A DNA stretch of 64,000 nt from Hybos culiciformis (GCA_964007475.1 OZ023273.1:10119922-10183921); one strand, 5' to 3'. Shown: positions 46,566 through 60,600, numbered from the stretch's first letter. Made by a program: numbers and translations. Notes: generated by a model not told the origin, from the sequence alone.

Positions 46566-49105
46566 CATTAACATGAAAAAATAAAATATGAAAATTTATC
46601 TTTCATTCTAATAACCTATTCAAATGCACAAACTATACAAAAATTTTAAATTATTCCAAAAGAAAAAAAAAAATTAAATAAAAATAAAGTAAATTCGAAA
46701 TATCGCCGAAAATTTTTCTTCAAAAAATAAACTTGTAATTTTTTTTTATAGCGCATAGTGGTGGTCTATACATCGGTCAAAAAGGAACTTTAAAGTAAAT
46801 ATTAAATATAATAATAAAGAATTAGAACTAGGGTCTAGAGGACACACCTTTTCACTGTTTTCCCGGCACGATGCCAAACAACTTAAGGGATCTCTTCCTA
46901 ACCTATTTTTATTATTTTCACAAAAATTTTAGGAAGTAAAAGCTTGCGGCGGCGGTTTTGAAACACTTAAAGGCAAATATAAAGATAAGATTAAAAACTT
47001 TTTTCACATTTCTAAATTAAAAAAAAAAAAAACCAAGTATACCTTGTATCTATCTACTTAATTTTCTAAATCGATCTTTAAAGATTAAAAAAAAAAAAAC
47101 AAAAATTTAATAGATACATAATATTTTTAATAATAGATAAAGGTAGGTTTTTAAAAGGTTATTACATTTTATTACCTAGTAGTTCTATATTTACATAGTA
47201 TAGGTATTATATTTTCTGTTTCACTTTTAAAAAATCTTGTTATTAGGTATATTTTGTATTGCAATTTTTATAAAAATATTTTTAAAAAAAATTTATAATT
47301 AAAATTTCTTATTAAAGAAAAAAAAAATGTAATAATGTAACAACAAGAATGTAGAGCCTTTTTTTATTCCGCGACGTAATGTGTCGCGATGTAAAAATTT
47401 AAAAAAACTGAAATATGGCGGGTAATAATGAAAAAAATATACGTCACCGATTTGAACAAATATTTTCACACAGAAAAATTGAAAACAGGAATAAAAAGCT
47501 TTTTTTTGCATTTTTCTTGGAAAGAAAAACTACACATATGAAATAAAAACGCATACAGAAAAAAAAGTCTTGCAAAAAAAAGATAAAAGAAAAAGAACAC
47601 AAAAAACAATGTGCATTTTGTCGTTGCACAAATTGTGGCATTAATTATGGTCAACTTAATAAAACCTTTCAATGCAAAAAAAACAAAAAAAAAACAAATT
47701 AAACACATTTTTTATATTTCTGCAAGTAGTTAGAAAGAAAATTTCATAGTAGTATCTAAAAGGTATACACGTGCCTAGACAATATCCATCTAATACATTA
47801 AATCAATAATTTTTATTTTTATTTCATAAAATAAATTATTTTAAAAAATTTACTTTAATTTCAAAGTTGATTGTACATACCTACATCCGATAATTATTAA
47901 ATTATTATTGATTTGGATATTATTACACAATACACAGCTAGTTATACATAATGTAAATTAAAAGAAAGATACATTATGTTTGTTATAAAAAACTGGAGAA
48001 TATGAATATATATTAATTATATACTTCTAAATCTAGCATTAAATATTCTTTACTTTTGGTCGTTGTAATTTCGAAGTACTTTAAATGCTATTGGTAGGTT
48101 GGATATTGTAGAATATTTTTTAAGTCCAACATATTTCTGATTCGAAGCAATTTTCTCAACAATTTCTTTATCTAATACCATCGCGACAAATTGAATTTTT
48201 ATTTAACTCTGGTTTGCCGACTTACTCGTCTGGTGTTGCTGACTGCGTTTTTTCAGCAATTCTTTCAACGTTTTCATATTCTACTGCATACCAATTGAAT
48301 AAAAAACATTCAACTCGTGTTTAGAAAATTTTTTAAACTAAACGTTGAAAAAAAAAAAATATTTTCCTAGTTTTATTTTTAAACTCTTTAATATTGCGAA
48401 ATTTACCAGTAATTAAAGCCATTTAAAAGGCAATTTTACGTAGATAATTTTGTATCACTTTAAATTCTGTCATTAGATAAAAGAAAGTGTGAAAAATCCT
48501 CAATGTTAGAATTAGAAACACACAAAAAAAATTGACAAAATTCGTATCTTCATTCAAAATGCAAAGCCAGGGCTTGAGATAATGTTGAATAAATTAATTG
48601 TTAAACTACCAGGTTGCTAATTATATTTCAAATATAAAATGAAATGTGACAATTCGTTTGAATATAAAAAAAAAGGGATACGGTAAAGTCGTCGTAGTGA
48701 TTTGTTACTTGGTTTTGTAAATAATATCATTTAAAAAAAGTTAGATTAATTTTTTTTGTTTAAATCATATAAATTTTAATCATTCTAATAATTGCTCGTT
48801 AAGAAATGTCAATCCAATAATATTAATAATACCTATTACCTTATTGTAGAACTAATTTATATGTATAGAATATTTATATGCGTATAGAATATTATAATCG
48901 ATTCTATAAGATGTTACAAAACACATAATTTTCAATCCTAAATCTCTCATACCTATTGGTCACAAATTTTGCATAATAGATCTAAATATATATAGAAAGA
49001 TAATGATTTTTGATTTTAATTTATTGATACTATGTAGATTTCAGTGAACCTACCTACTTTTCATAAAAATCAAAAATTCCTTAAATTACAAGAACTTTTA
49101 ATTTG
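46566..49105. other. AT-rich upstream flank with CpG patches and a possible coding relic
   Basis: Contains CpG-containing patches near 46870 (CCCGGCACGATGCC), 46945 (GCGGCGGCGG) and 47373 (CGCGACGTAATGTGTCGCG, a 6-bp-stem palindrome), and the stretch at 48060-48460 described separately. The rest is homopolymer-rich with no gene recognised. Confidence 0.5.
48075..48460 (-). pseudogene. Unidentified decayed coding stretch
   Basis: On the minus strand several frames give protein-like sequence of normal composition between stops: MALITGKFRNIKEFKNKTRK, then WYAVEYENVERIAEKTQSAT followed by PDE and a stop, then MVLDKEIVEKIASNQKYVGL continuing KKYSTISNLPIAFKVLRNYN. The last is a 43-codon frame ending in TAA near 48050. 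The pieces are in different frames with stops between them, and base composition is less AT-rich than the flank. No family is recognised. It may be a relic of a mobile or viral-type element or of a host gene. Confidence 0.35.
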
Positions 49106-49181
49106 AATAAATTTATATTTTTATATTTAATTTATACCACAAATTTGTGGTATAAATTAAATATAAAAATATAAATTTATT
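49106..49181. repeat. 76-bp perfect palindrome
   Basis: 38 bases (49106-49143, ending TTTATACCACAAA) are followed directly by their exact reverse complement (49144-49181), with no spacer and no mismatch. Complementarity stops abruptly on both sides. It would extrude as a cruciform or form an RNA hairpin. It could also arise from a replication or assembly foldback. Confidence 0.95.
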
Positions 49182-52100
49182 AAAATGGAATACCACCACG
49201 AAATATCGATGTTTAATATAAATAAATTTTAATTTGAAACCTTTCATTTAAAATTGTATGGAATTTTATTCTAACTAGTTACTTAAATACGATACTAAAA
49301 TATGTAATTGATTGACAATATTTGTGTTTTTAAAAATGTAAGTACCTACTAAATTATAATTTAAAAAAAAATTTGAGAAATAAAAATTGGGTACCCCTGC
49401 TTAATATTTTTTTTTTTATAGAACAGATTGCATTTTATTGTCAAATAGTACCTACTATCAATTTTTTGTTTATAATCTCTGAATATACATATTTTATATC
49501 TATCTATCTATAAATAACATATATATTTAATTTGCACTCTTTTAACTATACAACGAGCAGTATAGCTTGAAAAAAAAAATAAAAAGCTTTTATAATCACT
49601 TTAGTTATATATATAGTTCATATATAGTACATTTATATTGTTTCTCCGTTGCAAACGCACACATAAAAAAAATTAAATAAATAAATAATGTAAAAAATTA
49701 GCAATAAAGAATTTATTTTGTGCATTTTCAAAAACACAATAATCGAAAAAAAAAAAAAATTTTATCTCGAAAAATTTTCAATTCTTTTTGATAAACTTCT
49801 CACAACAATAAATTGTCCCACTTCCCGTAATTTATTCCAAAAAACTACAAAAATAAACTTTAGTTCTATAAATATCACGTCACATAAAATTATCATCTCG
49901 TTTCAATTTTTTTTTTTTTTATTCTCATAAAAAAAAAAAATTATTTTTATGCACAAAATTGAATGTTCTTAATTTAAAAGAATGAACGAAAAAAAAAAAG
50001 ATTTATCAAAACTAATAAATTAAATTCAAATTTTGGGTAAACTCACTTAATAATTAATTTTTTTTTTTTTTTACACTTATTTTTTTAGAAATTAAATTAA
50101 TTTAAAAAAAAAAATGCAAACATTTAAAAAAAAAAAAATTCTTAATTTTTTTGAAATGCACAAGAAAAGAGACGACAGACAACCTAAATCTTATTTTTTT
50201 TTGCAAATAACTTTTTTTTGAATTAAACAAAAAATTTGTTTTATTGCGAATAAAAAAAGGCGCACACAAACAAAAATTTAGTTCGTGTGTGCAAAAAGCT
50301 TTTTTTGTTTTTTATTATGGTTTCTCTTTTTGCACACAAATAAATAAAAAAAAAAAATTAAATTTTAAGGCTGACGAACTACTGAATTTTTTCTTATAAT
50401 AAGCTAAAAGGGTCAGTTAGTCCGATAAGTAAATTTTTTTGTAATAAAAGATTAATTTTTTTTGCTCATTTTTTCAAGACGAACCAAAATATAATTAGAA
50501 ATTTTTTTTATTTTGCTTATACGTACTTTATTCTAGCTTTTATTTGTCTAATTGAATTATTCAGCACATTTTTTTTTCTATATTTTATATATATATCTAT
50601 ATACATATTTTATATACTATACTTATTACTTTTTTTTAAATAAATCATATCTATCTATTACAATGTGTTCACATATGTGTATTTGATGTATTTGTGTATT
50701 TATAGTACGTTTGTATGTGCATAGTGATTTTGATAAGCATTAATGCAATTGTCAGAAGAGTGAATATAAGATTAAATTAAAAGTGTCTGATAAGAAGTGA
50801 TTTTTTTTTTTAGCGGGAAGTTTCAATAAACAGATTTAAAACTTTATTCTTAATTTTGCACAATCTACTAATATATTAAAGAAAAAAAAACAAAATTTTG
50901 TAGGTATAAAAAATTTAAATTACTTTTTATAATTGAAATATAAACTTATTTAGTAAGATTAATTCAGAGGCTTATATGAATTTTAAGTTCTCACTTTTTA
51001 ATTTCTTCTTTTTTTTTGTCTCTTAGAATTTTTAGAATTTTTACTTATTACGTTTTTTATAGTCTTTTGTAAACCATCAATATTTGGTGCATTCAAACTA
51101 CACAGTTAGACATGTACGGAGTTGAAAATATCCCGGATGCATTTAATTATAGTAGTTTCGCTAATAACCAAGAAATGTGTGTTTAACAAAACTGCAAGAT
51201 TGCAAAGTTTATGAAATTAATTCAAAGACGGTTGCTTTTTTTAATCAACATAGTTGTTATATATGTACTTACGTATTAGTCGTGAAGATTTTATTGCATG
51301 TTTAATTCATAAATATTAATTTTTAATTTTTATTGCTTAATGCGTAAAAAAAAAAAAACAAATAACTATTGAAATTATCTAATTTTCACATTTTCACCTA
51401 ATTTTATCCTTTTTGCATGAATGATTTTTATCGTGTACTAAATAAAATTTTTTAATATGTATTTTTTTTTTTAATATAATTTAAGAGTAATGAACCCGTC
51501 TTCTAAGAATTTTATTTCCTTGTTAAAAAAATTTGCAATATTATTTTTTTCAATAAAAAAAAAAAAAAACCGACATAAAGTTTTTTAAAGCAAAACAAAA
51601 ATAGACAGGCTGACGGAGATGATAAAGAGTAAACGGGGTTCTTAAATCATGCGGTTGTGTTTTATATATGCTAAAATGATCTATCAATGTGTGGTATATT
51701 AACAAAATTTATCAACAAAAATTTAATGAGAAAAAGCTTTTATAGTTGCATTACAAATTTTCTCATTCTGAAAAAGCTCTCTTTAAATTCATATAAAAAA
51801 AAAAATTGCGCTTCTGGATTTTTTTTTAATTAAAATTGAATTTTTGCAAAATAAATATGTAGTTAGGTTTTTTTTTCTAGGTTAGAACAGCAGCAGCATG
51901 AAATATATTTACTTGTATGTACATAACATAAAGTAAGTACGATTATTTTTTCGCCCAACATTGAAGAAGCTTTTTTTTGCACATTAAAAAACTACATCAA
52001 CAATATTTGATGTATTTTACTTTGTGTTGGTATTGATTCCGCAATTTATTTTTTATATATTTTTAATATCATTTGCATTTATTTCCTATAAATGTATATT

Positions 52101-53034
52101 TAGGGATTATTTGGAAATGAAACAAGATCGGTAACTTTCGCTTCGCAAAAATAAATGGTAGTGTGATAGTATGGGTTTTTTTTAACTTAATTTATAAAAT
52201 AATGAAAAAAGATAAAAAAAGAAAAAAAATACGTGTATCTGAAGAAAGGAAAAATAAATGCACACATGCAAGGGTGATAATTTTGTTAATGTGTGTAAAG
52301 TATCTGAATAATATTCTATGCACTTTTTTGGTTGGAGATACAAAAAAAAAGATACAATGTCCATTGCATGCAAACTTTAAGTTTAATTTTCTTTTTTTTT
52401 ATTTTTTTTTCAAAATAATCTCTGTAATTGTAAATGAATAAAATTTGAAATAAATTATTGAAATTTTTTATTAAAAAAAAAAAAAAAAATATTAATGTCT
52501 GTTTGTCTGTCTGTTGTGAATGATTTTATATTAGGTAGGCACCTATATATTGTTATGTGCTGTAAGTACATGGATACCTACACAGGTATTTTTTTTTATT
52601 CGTAGATAATTTTCATCTGACCAAGCAAAATAACTTCTAACACCGGCCTAGCGAAAGCAGTTTACTAAAAAAATTATTTTCTTTAATTTATATACTAGAG
52701 TAGAGATTAAGACAAGCTAAAATCACATTTTCCTAACGAAAATATAAATAATTTTTCCTATTTTGAACCGAAAATGTTAAGGCGGTACTTTTTTTTGTCA
52801 TCAATAATTTAAATAAAACAAAGTAGCGTAGGTCCAATCAAAAATGTAGGTACATATTTCAATTTCAAGGTAAATTATGTATACCTACCTAGATTAATAT
52901 AGTGACCGTTATGAAATTTAAAATTATAATTTTGATTTTGAAACAATTTAAGAAATTAAAAAAAAAATATGTTCCTAATTTTACTAGTTGTTGAATTCGA
53001 TTAGAGTTCAAGACTGGTCCTTAAAAATTCTTAA
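49182..53034. other. AT-rich intergenic stretch
   Basis: No gene or transposon with clear ends was seen. Short frames (for example 49718-49930, 52163-52441) are Lys/Phe-rich and driven by homopolymers. Confidence 0.55.
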
Positions 53035-53037
53035 AAT

Positions 53038-53180
53038 TTCGGTGTAGTGGTATTACCCTTAAGAACATTGTGTAGTGGTGTTACCCTTAAGAACATGGTT
53101 AAGTGGTATTACCCTAATCCTATGGCATGTACGGTCGTGGGTTAGATTCCCACCTCGGATTGGAATTTGTGTTAATTTCT
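53038..53180 (+). mobile_element. tRNA-derived SINE-like unit with triplicated A-box region
   Basis: A B-box-like GGTTAGATTCC (53140-53150) lies in a perfect T-arm-like hairpin, GTGGG-TTAGATT-CCCAC (53137-53153). Some 43 bp upstream is GGTTAAGTGGTATTAC (about 53097), resembling the tRNA A-box/D-arm (compare TGGTTCAGTGGTA of tRNA-Gly). Two more copies of that region, each with TTACCCTTAAGAACAT, precede it at about 53042 and 53069. No acceptor stem or functional anticodon arm could be folded, so this is a SINE head or tRNA relic and not a tRNA gene. Confidence 0.6.
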
Positions 53181-55704
53181 CAATTTGTCTCACTTGAATT
53201 AAGTGTTTGTGTTGTTTTTATCTATAGTATAAATCCTCAATCTCCTCATCATGATCTAGAATTTATTACTAGTTTTTAAAAACAATTATGAAAAATATAT
53301 TTTTATTTGATTTATTTTCTGCTTGATTAAGTAATGCTTTTTATATGTTTTTAAATTGAATTATTTTCTCTAGAAAGGGCTTGAAAGTTTGGATAGGTTT
53401 GGAAAAACTTAAATATCTTCTAATTATACTCCTCTTCGATTTAAATTGCGCACAGCAATGTCCAACAAATCCTTTATATTTCATTTTAGCCACCGCAGTA
53501 AAGAGAAACTATTTAATTTTTTTAGGTTAGGTTCAAAATTTTTTTTAACGATTTCAGAAAATTGTAGAAAATATTATAGGTGCATCTATGAACCGCTTGA
53601 TTTGAAATTATATACATACATTAAAAGGTATACATGGTACCTCCAACTAAATATTGGTTAGAAAAATGTACATATCAACAAGATTGTGTCAGAAATCGTA
53701 ATATTTTAAAGTAGGTTCAACACATAATGTTAAACAGAAGCAAAACCAATAAAAGCATATTACGACGAGTTACAATCAATGAGTAATTATAAAATTGATG
53801 ATCAAGTTTTCTATCACAAGAATTTAATTAATTAAATTGTATATAAATAAAAAAAAATATAACAAAAAAATTTGTTAGGAATAGTATGATGGGAATTAGG
53901 CTAAATAGGCTTAACGGCTCTTACTCTTCTTCAACTATTGAAGAATTTTTGTTTTTTAATTTTCCAAATTTTTTTTAAAGAACTTACCAATTTTTATTTA
54001 TTAATATATGTATATTCAATAAGTAAATCCAATATTGTTTTGTTTGGTGAGAGTGTAACAATTTTTAAAAGTACAATCTGTGAGTTATATAATATTCAGT
54101 CTTCTAAATTAATGGAAGTTTTTATTTCTTTATTATTTTTTTTTTGTCTTAAATTTTAAGAAAGTGAGCAAAAATTAGGCACAAATATCCTGCTCTATTT
54201 TTTTTTTTTTTTTTTGATTTAATTTAATTTTATTTATTTATTTATTAAATAAATTTTTTTTTATTTAATAAATTTTTTTTAATTAAATTATTAAATTATT
54301 ACCTATGTTGATTTCTTATTTTATTTATTTATTAATTTATTTTTTTTTGACGAAAAAAAAAAAACAATTATTTTATATTTATTTTATTTTTTGAAAAAAC
54401 AATTTTTTTTTTTTTTTTTATTATTTTCTTTTTGTTATGACTGCGTTTTAATTGTGAAAGAAAAAAATAATAATAAAACCAATATTTTTATTCCCGAAAA
54501 ATAATTGAATTGACGAACAAAAAAAAAAAAAAAATTTTTTTTTTTTTTTATGTATTATTTTTAAAACGCAGCCCTGCTAATGCTGAATTTCAGTGGCTAA
54601 ATTTTTATTTTATTTTTTTTAATTCGTTTGTTATTAATTTGTTTTTTTTTTTTGTAATTAAAAAATATTTAATTTAGAATTTTATTTTGATGATTTTTTG
54701 TGCCTTTTTTTGATTTTATTATTTTTTGTTCTTTACTTATTTTTGATTTCTATTTCTTGTTTTGATTTATTTCTATTTCTTGTTTTGTTTTTGTTATTTT
54801 TCCTTTTTTTACTTTATAACAGAATTTTTTTTAATTTTAGTTTTATTTTTATGCATTTTGAATGTTTTTTAAGTTGAATTAATTTCACTGCTCAAAATAA
54901 TTTCCTTATTTTTAATGAACATTTTGTTTTTTTTTTTTTTTTTCTTTCTTTGATAGAACTTCACTAATATATTTTTTCTCTTAATAATTTGAAAACTTTA
55001 TATAATTTTTTTTTTCTTTTTGTTTTAATTTTTTAATTTGTTTTTTTATTTTATTGAATTTTTTTTTTTTTTTTTTTCGTAAATCACTCTGTGTAGAAAA
55101 TATTGAAAAATGAAGTTCACATTTTCGAATTTTAAAAAAAGATAAAAAATTTAAAATTTTTTGTTTTTGAATCGACCATACAAATAAATTAATTTATAAA
55201 AATAAATTAAGTAAATAATTATTATTTTTTATATAAAAAAAAAAAAAAAATTATTAAATTGCCAAAAATTGATTTTTTGTCCTACAAAATACAAACAACA
55301 ATAAAAAATTGTACAAAATAGCAAACAAAATAAAAATTGAAAAATCTTAAAGTCATAAAAAATTTCAGTTTTTTTTTTTTTTGATTGTCGAAAAAAAATT
55401 TAATTTTTTTTATTTTTTTCTTAATTTTTTAATTAAATCTAAAAATATAATTTTTCTTATTTTATTTTATATTTTATTATTTTTTTTTTATCTTAACAAC
55501 CTTATTAATTTTTATTTAATTTTTCTTTGCGGCCGGACGATTATAAATTTATTTTTTTTTATTTTATTTTTTTTTTTTTTGTGTTCAAAAATATTCCAAA
55601 ATGAAAAAAAACAAATTATTATTTAAGATCTTCATCGACCGCGTTCAACTTCACTAATAGCCAAATGTGTATGGATTGGAATGTTTGCGCGGAACCCCAC
55701 TTCG

Positions 55705-55758
<54 letters not shown>

Positions 55759-57500
55759 GTGAAAGAAAACAAAAAAACAGCGAGACATAAAACCGTGAAA
55801 ATATTTTACCCCAGAGTAAAACATATGTAGTTGTTTGTTTGTTTTGTGCAAAAAAAAAGAATATATATATATTTGTATATAAAACTCATATAAAAGCTGG
55901 TTGTTCATTCAAAAGAACACAACGTTTTTAAATAATCAAGCCTTTCCAACAAAATATATTTTTTTGATATGATGACATTTTGTTATTACATGCATATAGA
56001 TTTTTTTTATGATATTTGGTTAAGTCACTCAGTTTTTTATTTCTCATTCTAACTAATTGAAATATTTTAAGCAGTGATTTTATCAATTTTGTAAATTCGT
56101 AGAAAAAAAAAAAACTTTACAATAAGGTTTTTTCTATTTTATTTATACAAAAAATTAAACGCCGTACCCTGCCTGCATGTACAAACTTCTGGAACTTAAC
56201 ATACCTATAAAGTTCAATAATTTATAAATTGTTCTATAGATAAATTTTATCGTGGTGAGGGCCATAACAGCAAAATTATTTTTAAATCAAAGCGATTACA
56301 AAATTTTAATTACAAAAACTTTGAAATCAATAAAGTTTGATGGAAAATATAATCAACAATATAATTCTAAATTTGAAACCTTAAAACGTCACAATTTATA
56401 TTTGATATTGTTAAATGTCAATGGTTAAAAACGGCCTTAAATTCCAAAGGTTATGATATTGATAAAAGCTTTTGTATTTGTACCAATATTAAGACTATTT
56501 TTTTTGCATTCAAATAAAATATATTATGGCTCCGTTCGTTTAATATTTTATATACAACATACTGAAGAAAAGTATAATTACATTAAATTTTGCATTCTTT
56601 TAGTGTTTCTTTAGTTCAAACAGAACATTTTATCAATGTGTTGTGAGAGTATATATGTATGAACATATTATATTTTAAAAGTTCTTTTTGCATAGGAACC
56701 CTTTTTCATTTTATGAAATGAATTAGAATATAGTTATGTACAATTAATGTTTTTTTATGTATGAAATATCAGATACAAAATTCCTTTACTTGTATTAAAT
56801 ATTTTGAATAAAAAAAAAAACTGTCGAATCTCCACGAAGTCGTTGTTGAAGGAGAAACCGGCAAATATGTGCACTAAAGCACCCTACACATGAAAATTGA
56901 AAACGTTTGGAAATATTGAAATATCAAATTAATCTGTTTTTTTTTTTCTTCTCTTTGCTTTGTGAAACCAGATTTCTGTATTTTTTTTATATTATACTTG
57001 CGTTTTTTATTTTAAAGAATTTAAGGATGAATTTAGTAGTTTTATGTTATAAACACAAAATTATTTTAAGTTTTTTTTTTTTTTTTAGTTTAGGTAAATA
57101 TTTTATAAATTAATATTTTTCTTTAAAAAATATTTATGTGCGCTTTATTACATAAATATTATAGTGATCTTGCGGTTTTTACATTTATTCGAAACGAAAC
57201 GTCAAATAATTCAGATATTGGTAGTTCAAAAATAAATATTGTTTCCATCGCAATATCCCAAATCTCTACAATAAGAAACTCCAAATTCCAGATTTCATTT
57301 TTACGTACAGTTCTTAAATGTTTTTTAAAAGATAGTTAAAAATTTTCTCATTGGCAAAATTAGATATTCTTCATGACAGTTACATAATTATGTATGAGCC
57401 ATTATTTGTACAAATGGCATTGAATTAGATTACGAGACATTTTGATATAATATTTTCTTATAGAAATTTGATTACATACTATACAAACATACAAATGAAT
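53181..57500. other. AT-rich intergenic stretch with an (AAT)16 microsatellite
   Basis: Very T-rich between 54190 and 55600. It contains the microsatellite at 55708-55755 beside a GC-richer patch (TTTGCGCGGAACCCCAC at about 55684). A GC-balanced 70-bp island at about 56821-56890 reads SNLHEVVVEGETGKYVH then stop on the + strand and could be a coding relic. No gene is called. Confidence 0.5.
55708..55755. repeat. (AAT)16 microsatellite
   Basis: Sixteen uninterrupted AAT units. The poly-Ile frame on the minus strand (55654-55908) is a translation of this repeat and not a gene. Confidence 0.95.
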
Positions 57501-57504
57501 AACA

Positions 57505-57620
57505 ATATTTGGTATAACGTTTATGCTCCAACCGAAAGACATCTATGTGAATGATCAAGAGAAAGAAGAAGAAGAAATCAAAAACTCCTTGCTTAATTTA
57601 ATATATATTACCAGCAATTC
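57505..57620 (+). pseudogene. LINE endonuclease relic (RTE-like)
   Basis: The + strand reads IWYNVYAPTE near 57511-57540, followed after a stop and frame change by EKEEEEIKNSLLNL. The VYAPTE...E.KEEEIK pattern is a common signature of the apurinic-type endonuclease of RTE-like LINEs. It is short, carries a stop and a frameshift, and has no recognisable reverse transcriptase nearby, so it is a dead fragment. The superfamily is an inference from motif memory. Confidence 0.45.
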
Positions 57621-60600
57621 TAGAGTGAAATTTATAATTTTTATAATTGAAATAAAATATAATTATTATTTAGTTTTTGTTTCAAGAAATAACTAACATT
57701 TTTATCGTATCAATATTAGGTATGCATATACGATTTATTTCTTAATTTCATAAATAAATATTTTATAACATTTTTGAACTGAAAAATATATGTATGCAAT
57801 TTCTTTCAACTCTTCTCTCTATGTATATGTTTTATTTTTTCTTAATTTTTTTTTTTAAGAATACTGTACTTCAATCGTGTTATTAAGAAAATCATAATAC
57901 GATTAAATAATTTCGCTAAAAATGTTTAAAATTTTTTTTCTTATTAAAAATCTATGTGGTGGATGCGAATGAAGGGCTCAAAATTTTTGTTACTTCCATT
58001 TAAAAATTGTTTTTATGGGTCTTTATAAAAAATGGACTTGACAAGAAATAAAAAAAAATTATGTCCCTTGCCAAAAAAAAAAAAAAAAAAACAATATAAT
58101 ATATTACTAGTTAAAAATAATGTTGAGATATACCTTCCAAAATATCACCTTAAATATTTTTGGTTGAAAGTTTTTTTTTTTATTTATTTATTATTATTAT
58201 TTCAAATTTTCTAATGAATAAACAAAAAAGCAGGTGACTGAAATTTAAAGATTTTAGAAGATTTTCAATCAATTTTTGTGTATAATATTATTTTTGTCAA
58301 AAGATATTATATGTTGAGTTTAAATTATATGTTTTGAAAGTTAATGAACTGATTGAGAATTTTTTTTTTTTCGTTTTCTTATATTTTAAATAATTTAGAA
58401 AGGATAAAATTTATTTTTTTTGTCTTAACTTTAATATGAATTTTATTTAAATTAATAAAAACTAAACAAACCACATGGATGAAATTTGGAAGTTTAATTA
58501 ATTTGAAAGAGTATAAGCATGATAAATTAAATTTTTCTGATCTGATAATTCAGAATCATCTAATTTAGATTAATATTTTTAGAATTTATGTAGAGCATTG
58601 GAGGAGGACCTAATCAAAAAGGGATCATCAGAAGGTTACAAATTCTATGTTGTATAAGAATTATTATACTGTAGATATTTACATAAGTATATTATCTCTT
58701 CGGTTGAAGTGCGGACTTTAATTCTTATTTGAAATTTGGAAAAGTTAAGAACAGGATTAACTCTTTTTAAATTGAATTAATTTGAAATTAATTTAATTCA
58801 GAATTATTTAAACTAATTAAAGAAAATTGTATACGTACAGATGAAAATTGTTCCTATTGAAATAGTTTTTAAAATTTAAATATTATATTATATCTATATC
58901 TATGTACATTGTAAAGAATAAAAAAGAATTAAATTTTTTGGTTTTAATTAAAAAAAAAAACAAAATTTACTTTTTAAGGTTAGAATTTGAATTAGTTATT
59001 ATTAATAAATGTGTTATAAACGTATGTAAGTACTATTTTTTTTCAAGTATAAACGGTTGATTATTATAAGTAGAACGACAGTTTAATGCAGCAAAATTTT
59101 TATTACTGTTTTTTTTTTTTTTTTCTTTTTATCATAAATATAAAAATATATAAGAATAAGTGAAAAAACCTGATTTAATTTTTATACAACCACAATAACA
59201 GAAAAGAAAAAACTTTGCATTGAATTCTTTCAAGATGCAATTTTATACTTTTACATGTAAGTGAAGAAAGATATTGCACATAAGTTTGCAATTTTTTTTG
59301 AACATCATATTCCGTTGTTATATGTACTCAATAGTTAAAGAAAGAAAACTGGTTTCATTACATTTATAACTTCTGAACAAAAAATTTTGTAGCTTCATAC
59401 ATGACAACAGTTTTATATAATAATTTTGAATTTTAAATTATTTTTCAATTCAATATTTTAATCATTAAATTTTTTTTTTTTTCAAGCTAAAAATTGGAAA
59501 AATATATTTTTTTATATAATTGTCAATATGAAATTTGTGCCCATACGAGTGTACATACATTATTATACATTGTGTTCAGAATTTTTATTTTGAACCCTTA
59601 ACTTTAACCAGCGCAGTAATTTAAAGCAAGAAGAAACATTTGATAGGGATTTTTGTGTAAATTTTATACTTCATAACATCTACAGAATAAAGCAAAGCTA
59701 TTGAAATCCAAGACATAAAATAATTAAAACAATTTACAATTTCAAAAGTAACAATAAAAACAGAAAATAACACAAATTTAATTTGTTTTTTTTTTTTTGT
59801 GAAATAAAATAATCTTAGTATTTTTAAGGATAAATTTATTAATTAAATTATTGCTAGAGCCTACAGTAACGTTAATCCTTTTTAATCCAAATCTAACCAT
59901 TGATGAATAAAAGTATCACATTAAATTTTATTACCTTCAAAAATAATGGTTAAAAGTAACTTGAATTGAAACAATTGTTTGAACATGACAAACCACAATT
60001 TACAATTTACATTAATTTAAAATTTCACGCAAACCTACTGAACTATTTTCAAATAGAAATTTACTTAATCCATAGTTATTATATCATGTTTATAATATTG
60101 ATATATATTATTTTAAATTTAAATTATTATTTTATATCTCTTGTATTTTTAGTTTAGAACATCTGACTACTACCTTGGAATTCTTAAAGCTTTCGAAAAA
60201 ACTGAAAAAAAATTCTCAACCGTTTTCAAAATTTATTTACTCTGATGACTATATACATATATATAATAATGGTAAACCAAAAACAAACAACAAAAAAAAA
60301 ATTGTCACCAAGAAGAAAAATTTTATTTTAACTTATATGCAGAGTGTGAAGAAAAAAAAAATAATTCTCTATACATATGACAACATATAATTTTTAAACC
60401 CATAGATTTTCCGCAAAAAAAAAAAACAAAAACGAAAAAATGAACCATGGAAAATTTAAAACTACATGGAAGCGCATTTTTTTTTTCGTACATATAATGT
60501 TTCTTTGAGGTCTCCAACTGCGTTTTTTGTTTACCATATGTGTGTTAGGACACATTTTCGCGTCTAAGAAATTGCATTTGACAAAAAAAAATATATGTAT

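Noticed and set aside
47299..47708. Overlapping Phe/Cys-rich minus-strand frames
   Set aside because: Driven by A/T homopolymers, with no conserved motif, and each frame looks equally plausible.
53100..53165. A functional tRNA gene
   Set aside because: Only the T-arm and an A-box-like region can be seen; no acceptor stem or anticodon arm folds, and the A-box is triplicated, so a SINE or relic fits better.
55654..55908. Minus-strand frame with a poly-Ile run
   Set aside because: Translation of the (AAT)16 microsatellite.
56821..56890. GC-balanced island reading SNLHEVVVEGETGKYVH on the + strand
   Set aside because: Only 17 codons with no splice signals and no recognised family; kept only as a remark in the flank entry.
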